DNA of 64,000 nucleotides from Bradyrhizobium sp. SZCCT0231 (GTDB lineage: Bacteria; Pseudomonadota; Alphaproteobacteria; Rhizobiales; Xanthobacteraceae): positions 227,361-291,360 of the forward strand of contig NZ_JAFCKP010000007.1 of the NCBI RefSeq assembly GCF_018130245.1, given 5' to 3'. The notes under the pieces are model-generated. The model saw only the letters and a program-made list of their open reading frames with translations, was not told the origin of the DNA and searched no databases. Positions 57,503 to 64,000 of this stretch are shown here, in pieces (position 1 is the stretch's first letter; each line of letters opens with the position of its first letter). Both the position numbers and the translations under genes were made by a program.

Positions 57503-58212
57503 GCTTCCTCCACCACCGGCGTGAAGATGTAGCCGCCGGTGCGGACGGTCTTGATCACCGACGTGTCCTGGGTGCGGTCGAGCTTGCGGCGCAACCGGCT
57601 GACCAGCACGTCGATGCTGCGGCCGAAGCTGCCGCCGGGCCGGCCACGCGTCATGCTCAGGAGATTGTCACGGGTGAGAATGCGGCCGGCCCGTTCGCAG
57701 AAAGCTTGCAGCAGATCGAACTCGGCGCTGGTCAGCGGCACCTGCGCGCCCTCGGGGTCGCGCAGCTCCCGCAAACGAAGATCGATGATCCAGCCCATGA
57801 ATTTCAGTCGCGTCGCCGCGCCGCCGGCGGCATGGCCGCTCGCCCGGCGGCGCAGCACGGCGTTGATCCTGGCGAGAAGCTCGCGCGGGTTGAACGGCTT
57901 CGGCAGATAATCGTCCGCCCCCATCTCGAGACCGAGGATCCGGTCGAGATCCTCGCCCTTCGCGGTCAGCATGATGATCGGCGTCATGGATTCCATGCGC
58001 ACGCGGCGGCAGAGGCTCAGCCCGTCCTCGCCCGGCAGCATCAGGTCGAGCACGATCAGGTCCACCCGGTTCTGCGACAGATGCCGGTCCATCTCCCTGC
58101 CGTTCGTGACCAGGTGAACCGCGAACGAATGCTCGCGCAGATAGCGCGCGATGAGGTCGCGGGTCTGCCGGTCATCCTCGACGATCAGGATGTTCTGCGT
58201 GTCGTTGGTCAT
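57499..58212 (-). CDS. OmpR/PhoB-family response regulator
   Basis: 237 residues. Receiver domain: NILIVEDDRQTRDLIARYLR, phospho-acceptor D in LIVLDLMLPGEDGLSLCRRV, then IIMLTAKGEDLDRILGLEMG and YLPKPFNPRELLARINAVLR. C-terminal winged helix: LTSAEFDLLQAFCERAGRIL, LSMTRGRPGGSFGRSIDVLV, SRLRRKLD. Start MTNDTQN at 58212; the longer frame to 58311 runs into the intergenic region after macB. It probably binds upstream of the efflux operon. Confidence 0.94.
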   Translation of the reverse strand: MTNDTQNILIVEDDRQTRDLIARYLREHSFAVHLVTNGREMDRHLSQNRVDLIVLDLMLPGEDGLSLCRRVRMESMTPIIMLTAKGEDLDRILGLEMGADDYLPKPFNPRELLARINAVLRRRASGHAAGGAATRLKFMGWIIDLRLRELRDPEGAQVPLTSAEFDLLQAFCERAGRILTRDNLLSMTRGRPGGSFGRSIDVLVSRLRRKLDRTQDTSVIKTVRTGGYIFTPVVEEA

Positions 58213-58303
58213 GTTTGAGATCGCATCGGGGGTGCCGATCATTGATGGAGTTGCGGACGATTGTCTCGCCCCAAGAACTACGGTCATGTCTGCAATCCTA
58301 CGG

Positions 58304-60265
58304 TCAGTCACGGCTCAATGCCACCACGGGATCCAGGAAGGCGGCGCGGCGGGCGGGGAAGAAGCCAAAGGCGACCCCGATCCCGGTCGAGGTCAGGAAT
58401 GCCGCACCGATCGAGAACAGCGAATAGCTGACCTGGAATCCGGGCATCGCAATATTGACCCCAGTTCCGAGCAGGATCGCGACGAGGATGCCGGCGATGC
58501 CGCCGATGGACGAGATCAAGGTCGCCTCCACCAGGAACTGCTGGAGGATGTCGCTGCGTCTGGCGCCGACCGCCATGCGCACGCCGATCTCGCTGATTCT
58601 CTCGGAGACGGACACCAGCATGATGTTCATCACGCCGATGCCGCCGACGACCAGCGAGATCACCGCGATCGCGGCCACGAGGAACGCCAGCGTCTGCGTC
58701 GTGCTGGTGATGGTGCGGCGAATGTCGTCGGTGTTGAGGATGACGAAATCCCTGGTATTGTGCCGCTGCGTCAGGAGCGTGGTGACCGCGTCCTGCGCCA
58801 GCGCGGTCGAGATCTCGTCGCTGATCCGGAGCAGGATGCTGCGAAGCGAGCGGTCGCCCGTGAACTGCGCCTGCACGGTGGTGTAGGGAAGATAGACCGA
58901 TAGGTTCTGGTTCGAGCCGAAGCCGCCCTGCTGCTGGGCGATGACGCCGACGATGCGGCAGGGCACCTTGCCGAGCCAGATGACACGGCCGATCCCCGAG
59001 TTCTGGTCGTCGGCGAAGAAGGTCTTTCGGGTGTTGTCGTCGATGACGGCTTGCCGCTCGATGTTGCGCACCGCGTCGGAATCGAACAGGCGGCCTTTCG
59101 CCAGCTTGGCGCCCTTGACCTGGAAATAGGCCTCGCCGACGCCGTTGACCAGCACGTTCGATTCGTTGCCGCGGTAGCGCACCGTCGTGCTGGTCGAGAC
59201 CGTCGGTGTGACTCCGGCAATGAAGCTCTGCTGGCCGAGCGCGCGGGCATCGCCGAGGACGAGCGTCTTGATCTTGCCGGCGCGCGCGTCGCCAAAATCC
59301 TTGCCCGGAAACACCTCGATCGTGTTGGTGCCGAGACTCGAGATGTCCGACAGCACCTTGCGCTGTGAGGCGTTGCCGAGCGCAACCACGGAGGATACCG
59401 CGGCGATGCCGATGATGATTCCGAGCATGGTCAGGAAGGCGCGCAGCCGGTGCGCGGCCATCGCCACCAGCGCCATCCGCGAGGCTTCCCGCAGGCGCCG
59501 CAACGCGCCGGGCCAGCCGGCGCCGCTGTCCCTTGAGGCCCGAGACGCCGCAACAGCCGGTCCCGATGCGCCTGCGGTCTCGGCGCGGCGATCTGAAACG
59601 ATCCTGCCGTCGCGCAGTTCGATGGTGCGCTCGGCCCGCGCGGCGACATCGGCATCGTGGGTAACGATGATGATCGTCCGTCCTTCGCCGTGCAGCTCCT
59701 TCAGGATCTTCAGGACCTCCTCGCCGCTGCGTCTGTCGAGCGCGCCGGTCGGCTCGTCCGCCAGGATGACTTCGGCGCCGTTGATCAGCGCCCGTGCGAT
59801 AGAGACGCGCTGCTGCTGGCCGCCCGACAGCTGGTTCGGGCGGTGGCCTCGCCGGTCGTCCACACCAAGCCTTGCGAGCAGCTGCCCTGCGCGCGTGCGG
59901 CGCTCCCGGGCCTTCATTCCGGCATAGATCGCCGGGATCTCGACGTTCTCGGCGGCGGAGAGGTCGCCGAGCAGATGATAGCGCTGGAAGATGAAGCCGA
60001 AATGCTCGCGCCGCAGCGCCGCCAGCTCGTCTGCGTCGAGTTCGGAGACGTTCTTGCCGGCGACACGATATGTGCCGGAGGTCGGGCGGTCGAGGCAGCC
60101 AAGGATGTTGAGCAGCGTCGATTTGCCCGATCCGGACGAGCCGATGATCGCCACCATCTCGCCGGGCTGGATGCTCAGCGACAAATCGTCGAGCGCAACC
60201 ACGCGGGTGTCACCGGCCGCAAATTCCCGCCTGACGTTCTCGAGGGCGATGATCGGATCGGCCAT
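58304..60265 (-). CDS. macB: MacB-type macrolide/toxin efflux ABC transporter
   Basis: A 653-residue fusion of ATPase and permease. ATPase: IIGSSGSGKSTLLNILGCLD (Walker A), NQLSGGQQQRVSIARALING (signature), VILADEPTGALDRRSGEEVL (Walker B). One membrane helix (AHRLRAFLTMLGIIIGIAAV) is followed by a periplasmic MacB_PCD domain and three FtsX-type helices at the end (AFLVAAIAVISLVVGGIGVM and onward). The start MADPIIALENV at 60265 lies 1 base after the macA stop. With MacA and the outer-membrane factor it makes a tripartite pump expelling macrolides, peptides or lipid-like substrates. Confidence 0.94.
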   Translation of the reverse strand: MADPIIALENVRREFAAGDTRVVALDDLSLSIQPGEMVAIIGSSGSGKSTLLNILGCLDRPTSGTYRVAGKNVSELDADELAALRREHFGFIFQRYHLLGDLSAAENVEIPAIYAGMKARERRTRAGQLLARLGVDDRRGHRPNQLSGGQQQRVSIARALINGAEVILADEPTGALDRRSGEEVLKILKELHGEGRTIIIVTHDADVAARAERTIELRDGRIVSDRRAETAGASGPAVAASRASRDSGAGWPGALRRLREASRMALVAMAAHRLRAFLTMLGIIIGIAAVSSVVALGNASQRKVLSDISSLGTNTIEVFPGKDFGDARAGKIKTLVLGDARALGQQSFIAGVTPTVSTSTTVRYRGNESNVLVNGVGEAYFQVKGAKLAKGRLFDSDAVRNIERQAVIDDNTRKTFFADDQNSGIGRVIWLGKVPCRIVGVIAQQQGGFGSNQNLSVYLPYTTVQAQFTGDRSLRSILLRISDEISTALAQDAVTTLLTQRHNTRDFVILNTDDIRRTITSTTQTLAFLVAAIAVISLVVGGIGVMNIMLVSVSERISEIGVRMAVGARRSDILQQFLVEATLISSIGGIAGILVAILLGTGVNIAMPGFQVSYSLFSIGAAFLTSTGIGVAFGFFPARRAAFLDPVVALSRD

Positions 60266-60266
60266 C

Positions 60267-61499
60267 TCAGGGACCTCCCGGCGGGCCGCCGGGCATGCCG
60301 CTCGATGCGGTCTGCTCGCCGGCTTTTCCGGTGATGACCCGGTCGCCCTCATCGAGGCCGGACCTGATCTCGACCGTAGTGCGGTCATTGAGTCCGGTCT
60401 TGACCTCGCGCTCGCGCACGTCACCCGACGCATCGAGGGTGCGGACGGTGCTGCGGCCGTCGGATTTCCGCATCAGCGCGAGCGCGGGGATGACCTTCAC
60501 GCGCTTGGCCTCACCGGTGATGATATGCACCTCGGCGGTCATGTAGGTCCGCAACGAAAGATCCTTGTTGGGGACGTTGAAAACGCCGATGTAGTAGATG
60601 GCGGTGCTGGTGGAGCTCGATGAACTCGAACTCGTGCTCGAGCTCGACGTGGTGGTCGAGGAGAAGCTGGCGTCGCTCTTGATCGATTCGGGGGCCGGCT
60701 CGATCTGCTCCAGCCTGGCCTCGTAGCGATGGTCCTGGTCGCCGAGGATGGTGAAATACAGCGCCTGGCCCGGCTTGACCTTGACGATGTCGGCCTCGGA
60801 GATCTCCGCCCGCACCGTCATGGTCTCGAGCTGGCCGAGCACGACGATGGTCGGAGCGGACTGCACCGCATTGACTGTCTGTCCCTCCTGCACCACGGTG
60901 GCGAGCACCGTGCCGTCGATGGGTGCGGTGATCCTGGTGTAGTCCAGGTTCACCCGCGCCGTCTCGACGCTGGCTTCGGCTCCCACGATCAGGGCTTCGA
61001 GCGCGGCGATCTGGGCGCGGGTCTGCCGCACCGTCGAATCCGCGCTGTCGAAATCGCTGCGCGAGGTGGCACGCTGCGCCAGTGTCGCCTGCTGTCGCGC
61101 GAGGTTGGCTTCCGCCAGCACCAACGCGGCCTCCTTCTCGAGTTTCTGCGCGCGGTAGTTCTTGAGCGAAGCTTCCGAATTGCGCAGATCGTTCTGCTTG
61201 GTGACAGGGTCGATCTGGGCGATGACGTCGCCGGCCTTGACCGTGTCGCCGACGCGGACATTGAGGGCGGTGATCCGGCCCGACACCTGCGCGCCGACGG
61301 CAGTCAGGCGCGCCGGCTTGAGCGTGCCGCTGGCGAGCACCTCCTCGCGCAGATCGCTGACAGTGACGGGCGCGGTGATGTAGGACTGCCCCTTGCTCGA
61401 CGTCCCCGGAAAGCGCATGGCGGCGACCACCCCGGTTGCCACGACGGCAACCACCGCGGCGGCAATCTTCACGCGCTTGGCGGTGATGATATCAGTCAC
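60267..61499 (-). CDS. macA: MacA-type periplasmic adaptor (membrane fusion protein)
   Basis: 410 residues starting with GTG that overlaps the stop of the outer-membrane factor gene (GTGA). N-terminal anchor AAAVVAVVATGVVAAMRFPG. Lipoyl halves: VGAQVSGRITALNVRVGDTV and DYTRITAPIDGTVLATVVQE, separated by a coiled-coil hairpin. A Ser/Thr-rich low-complexity loop (about residues 296-319) precedes IYYIGVFNVPNKD, as seen in MacA-like proteins. The end is glycine/proline-rich (SSGMPGGPPGGP). It bridges MacB to the outer-membrane channel. Confidence 0.93.
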   Translation of the reverse strand: MTDIITAKRVKIAAAVVAVVATGVVAAMRFPGTSSKGQSYITAPVTVSDLREEVLASGTLKPARLTAVGAQVSGRITALNVRVGDTVKAGDVIAQIDPVTKQNDLRNSEASLKNYRAQKLEKEAALVLAEANLARQQATLAQRATSRSDFDSADSTVRQTRAQIAALEALIVGAEASVETARVNLDYTRITAPIDGTVLATVVQEGQTVNAVQSAPTIVVLGQLETMTVRAEISEADIVKVKPGQALYFTILGDQDHRYEARLEQIEPAPESIKSDASFSSTTTSSSSTSSSSSSSTSTAIYYIGVFNVPNKDLSLRTYMTAEVHIITGEAKRVKVIPALALMRKSDGRSTVRTLDASGDVREREVKTGLNDRTTVEIRSGLDEGDRVITGKAGEQTASSGMPGGPPGGP

Positions 61500-63055
61500 T
61501 TCACCGTCTCCCGGACGTGCGGTCCTGTATTGGTGTCCACGATGATCGGCGTCGATATGTCGACCGGATCGGACCAGCCGCCACCGAGCGCCTTCGCCAG
61601 GGAAATGTAGTCCTTGGCCGCGGACACCTTGCTCTGGATCAGCGAATCCTCAGCCGAATAGAGCGAGCGTTCGGCGTCCAGCACGTCGATGAAGCTCGCG
61701 CTACCGGTCTCGAACAGCGACCGCGACAGCCGGGCGGCCTCGCGATAGTTCTTCGCTGCCTCGGCCAGCTTGACCGCGCGAATGCGCTCCTGCGACAGCG
61801 ATACCAGCGCATTCTCGACATCTTCGAACGCGGTGAGCAGGGTCGAATGGAACGTCGCGAACGCCTGGTCGCGTTGTGCTTCGGAAATCCTGACTGTCGC
61901 CAGGCGCTTGCCCATATCAAACACCGGCACCGTAACTGAGGGACCCACCGACCAGCTCACGCTGGAATATTTTGCGAGATCGCCGGCCCGCAGGGCAGAG
62001 GTGCCGACCGAACCGGTGAGCGACACCGCAGGATAGCGGTCCGCTTCAGCCGCGCCGATCTTGGCGGTTGCCTGCGCCAGCTTGCGCTCGGCGCTGGCGA
62101 CGTCGGGGCGACTCTTGAGGAGATCGGCGGGCAACCCCGTGGGCAACGGCATCCGCGGCGCCGGCACGGGCGCGGACCGTGCCATCAGCGCGGCGACCCC
62201 GTCGGGCGGCCGTCCGAGCAGGATGCCGAGCCGGTGAATGTCCGCTGCCAGCGCGGTCCGATAGGTCGGAACGTTTGCCTCCGTGCTCGCCGCTTGTGCG
62301 GTCGCCTTGGCGAGGTCGACGGCGTTGCCGCTGCCCGCTTCGTACTTGCTGCGGGTGAGCTTCTCGGTATCGCGCATTGAGACCGATGTGCGTTGCGCCA
62401 GCGCGATCCGCGCCTGGTAGCCGCGTGCCTCCACGTAATAGGCGGCAACGTCGCCGATCAGCGTGACGAGACTGTCGCGCAGATCCTCCTCGGCGGATTC
62501 TTGCCCCCGGACCGCCGCCTCGACGTTCCGCTGCGTGCCGCCGAACAGGTCGAGCTCCCAGCTCGAATCGAAGCTCGCTTGGTGCAGCGTGTAGGGCGCT
62601 GTGTCGACGATGGCCGAGGCGGAGCCCGCGCTGCTCTTGTTGTCGGTCACCGAGGCCGAGCCGCTGACGGAGGGAAACAGGCCTGCGCCGGTCTGCTGAA
62701 CCGTTGCGCGCGCCTCGCGCACGACCGCCTTGGCTTTGGCAACACTGGGGTTGGCTTCGACGGCCTGTTCGATCAGCCGGTTGAGCAAGGGATCGCGCAG
62801 GCGCATCCACCAGCGATCCAGCGTGCCGGATTGACGCCGGGAAGTTGGTTGTGCGCTCCAGTGTGACGGCATGACCAGCCCGGGCGGCCCGGCATAATCC
62901 GGCCCGACGGCGCAGCCAGCCAGTGCGGCAGCCAACATCAGCGCGACGCAAACCGATCCGGCGCGCGACAGGGCGGCGCGCAACGGGGACGGCGTCGGGT
63001 GATGGTTCTCCTCTGCGGATGGCGTGAGAACTGCGACGAACAAGTGTGACGGCAT
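61496..63055 (-). CDS. NodT-family outer-membrane efflux lipoprotein (TolC-like)
   Basis: 519 residues. A signal peptide of the lipoprotein type has lipobox LAGC followed by AVGPDYAGPP, the usual N-terminus of NodT/OprM-like factors. Then RWWMRLRDPLLNRLIEQAVE and two OEP domains with long alpha-helical hairpins (ARATVQQTGAGLFPSVSGSA; KLAQATAKIGAAEADRYPAV). The ATG at 63055 is preferred over TTG at 63058. It is the first gene of the leftward efflux-regulator operon. Confidence 0.93.
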   Translation of the reverse strand: MPSHLFVAVLTPSAEENHHPTPSPLRAALSRAGSVCVALMLAAALAGCAVGPDYAGPPGLVMPSHWSAQPTSRRQSGTLDRWWMRLRDPLLNRLIEQAVEANPSVAKAKAVVREARATVQQTGAGLFPSVSGSASVTDNKSSAGSASAIVDTAPYTLHQASFDSSWELDLFGGTQRNVEAAVRGQESAEEDLRDSLVTLIGDVAAYYVEARGYQARIALAQRTSVSMRDTEKLTRSKYEAGSGNAVDLAKATAQAASTEANVPTYRTALAADIHRLGILLGRPPDGVAALMARSAPVPAPRMPLPTGLPADLLKSRPDVASAERKLAQATAKIGAAEADRYPAVSLTGSVGTSALRAGDLAKYSSVSWSVGPSVTVPVFDMGKRLATVRISEAQRDQAFATFHSTLLTAFEDVENALVSLSQERIRAVKLAEAAKNYREAARLSRSLFETGSASFIDVLDAERSLYSAEDSLIQSKVSAAKDYISLAKALGGGWSDPVDISTPIIVDTNTGPHVRETVK

Positions 63056-63354
63056 CAAATCGGCTGAGATCCATGGGCCTTGCCGCGGGACGTGCGGTGC
63101 TCATGGCCTTCGGAAGGGTACGACGAACAGGGCCCACTAGCCGGGCGATCGTGGCCTTTCGGCAGCCGGAATATTGCTGGATGTAAACAGATGTTGCGGG
63201 GCATCTCGGGCCCGCCGCACGGTGCCTGCCAAGCCAGACATCGACCCTGTTTTGCCGCTGCGTCAAGCCCTCCTTGCGAAAATATTCCACTTTACCGAAA
63301 TTCGGATTTGTCGTATGTTTCGTCCATCCCGGCTCATCCTTGAGGGGCGATCGT
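63056..63354 (-). promoter_or_regulatory. Upstream region of the efflux operon
   Basis: No gene is supported. The stretch should hold the promoter of the operon starting at 63055 and possibly an operator for its own response regulator. I could not pick a repeat pair with confidence. Confidence 0.35.
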
Positions 63355-63835
63355 GAGGTCGTCATTGTCGCGAGCTGGGCTTGCGGTGGACGCGGCAGCG
63401 TCGTGCACGAGAGGTGAAGGGCAGGGCGGATTGCTCTCCGTGAGCCCGAACCGCGTGCGGACGAGCGGCGCTGCTAGGCTTCGTCTCGCCTGTAAGTTTC
63501 TGGCTCCGTCGACAGGGCTGGGAAAACTGCGGCGAAATGGCGGGCCGCGCGTACGGCAAAACCGTGTGGTCCTGGCCGTCGTTGCTACGGTCAAGCTCTT
63601 GCGGAGGCGGCAGTCGCGTCAACCGGCGCGGTGCCGGTGAATTCCGCGGGAGCGAGGGAGGCCAGAACGAAATCGGCTCCCGGGAGAGCACGGCATAAGC
63701 CGTCCGACCATCGCGCAGGGAAGGCCGTGTGTTGGGCTTCACCTGTATGCTGCTGTGCGGTTCTTCCTGCGTGTGCTTCTCGCGCAGCGGACCGCGGGTG
63801 CGAGCTGGCACCCGGCCTTCCCCATAGGCGTTAAG
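63355..63835. repeat. Dispersed long intergenic repeat of Bradyrhizobium type
   Basis: There is no gene here. The text from GGTGAATTCCGCGGGAGCG through AATCGGCTCCCGGGAGAGCA to CGGACCGCGGGTGCGAGCTGG matches, from memory, a repeat scattered through Bradyrhizobium genomes and often mis-annotated as hypothetical proteins. The 169-residue minus-strand ORF 63362-63871 is a product of this repeat. It ends where the IS4-like element begins. Confidence 0.6.
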
Positions 63836-64000
63836 TTTATTCTTGAGTGTTGGAATCACACGTGATTCCAAGGGGCATGGCAGACGAATCGCTTCTGAAC
63901 GAGGACTGGACGAGAGTGGTTGCGCAGCTGGGTGGAGCTGAGCAGCTTGAGACGAGTGCGCGCCAGACGACGGCTTTCGTGCGGCGGCGCCAAATTCCAG
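63836..64000 (+). mobile_element. Left end of an IS4-family insertion sequence, cut by the window edge
   Basis: A short non-repeat stretch with the near-perfect palindrome GGAATCACACGTGATTCC (63852-63869) lies directly before the transposase start. The exact element boundary, terminal inverted repeat and target duplication cannot be defined with only one end visible. Confidence 0.6.
63877..64000 (+). CDS. IS4-family transposase, N-terminal fragment (continues beyond window)
   Basis: ATG at 63877 with AAGGGG 1 base upstream opens a frame that stays open to the edge: MADESLLNEDWTRVVAQLGG then ARQTTAFVRRRQIP. This is the typical N-terminus of Rhizobiales IS4-family transposases. The DDE catalytic residues are beyond the window. 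Confidence 0.75.
   Translation, partial: MADESLLNEDWTRVVAQLGGAEQLETSARQTTAFVRRRQIP

Noticed and set aside
63362-63871. 169-codon minus-strand ORF
   Set aside because: Part of a dispersed non-coding repeat often mis-annotated as hypothetical proteins.

Overview
The window is a piece of high-GC alphaproteobacterial chromosome, most likely Bradyrhizobium or a close relative. Supporting this are the gene content (dnaG-rpoD, an RpoH sigma factor, a short dimeric-type chlorite dismutase), the DnaG form that lacks zinc ligands, and intergenic palindromic and dispersed repeats of a kind I associate with Bradyrhizobium. The genus is an inference from sequence reading, not from a search.

Left core (1-16885): LysE-type exporters, an N-formylglutamate amidohydrolase family protein, a gamma-glutamylcyclotransferase-like protein, a chlorite dismutase family hemoprotein, dnaG, rpoD, several small conserved proteins, a MltB-type lytic transglycosylase, a stand-alone receiver protein, a Lys/Ala-rich 22-residue peptide, a membrane diguanylate cyclase, a periplasmic amidase, rpoH, an RluD-type pseudouridine synthase and a small membrane protein. 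The region ends in tRNA-Glu(CTC).

Genomic island (about 16869-53517): the last 17 bases of the tRNA-Glu gene (16869-16885) are repeated exactly at 53501-53517. A tyrosine integrase with an AlpA-like excisionase lies just inside the left copy, and a P4-type primase/helicase lies just inside the right copy. This is an integrative element of about 36.6 kb. Its left half carries a co-directional cluster that looks like a multi-gene anti-phage system: dynamin-like GTPase, SNF2/HepA-like helicase, 1239-residue RecD-like helicase with a C-terminal nuclease-like domain, DEAD/DEAH helicase, SMC/Rad50-like zinc-hook ATPase, HNH endonuclease and one unknown protein. I do not recognise this combination as a named system. 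The cluster is damaged: the GTPase has a one-base frameshift, and the DEAD helicase and SMC ATPase are joined out of frame at an apparent deletion. Its right half carries a 13.5-kb secreted SpvB/TcB-RHS-Hint polymorphic toxin gene, interrupted by one in-frame TAA at 45277-45279, followed by a probable immunity gene and an orphan ABC-transporter substrate-binding protein.

Scar (53518-56180): beyond the right repeat lie a second excisionase-like gene, a UvrD-type helicase fragment and, on the opposite strand, the C-terminal part of an SF2 helicase. These look like remains of an older defence-bearing element at the same tRNA site.

Right core (56186-63055): a leftward operon of NodT-type outer membrane factor, MacA adaptor, MacB ABC transporter, OmpR-type response regulator and sensor kinase, with overlapping or nearly abutting genes. 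The window ends in a dispersed repeat followed by the start of an IS4-family transposase cut off by the edge.
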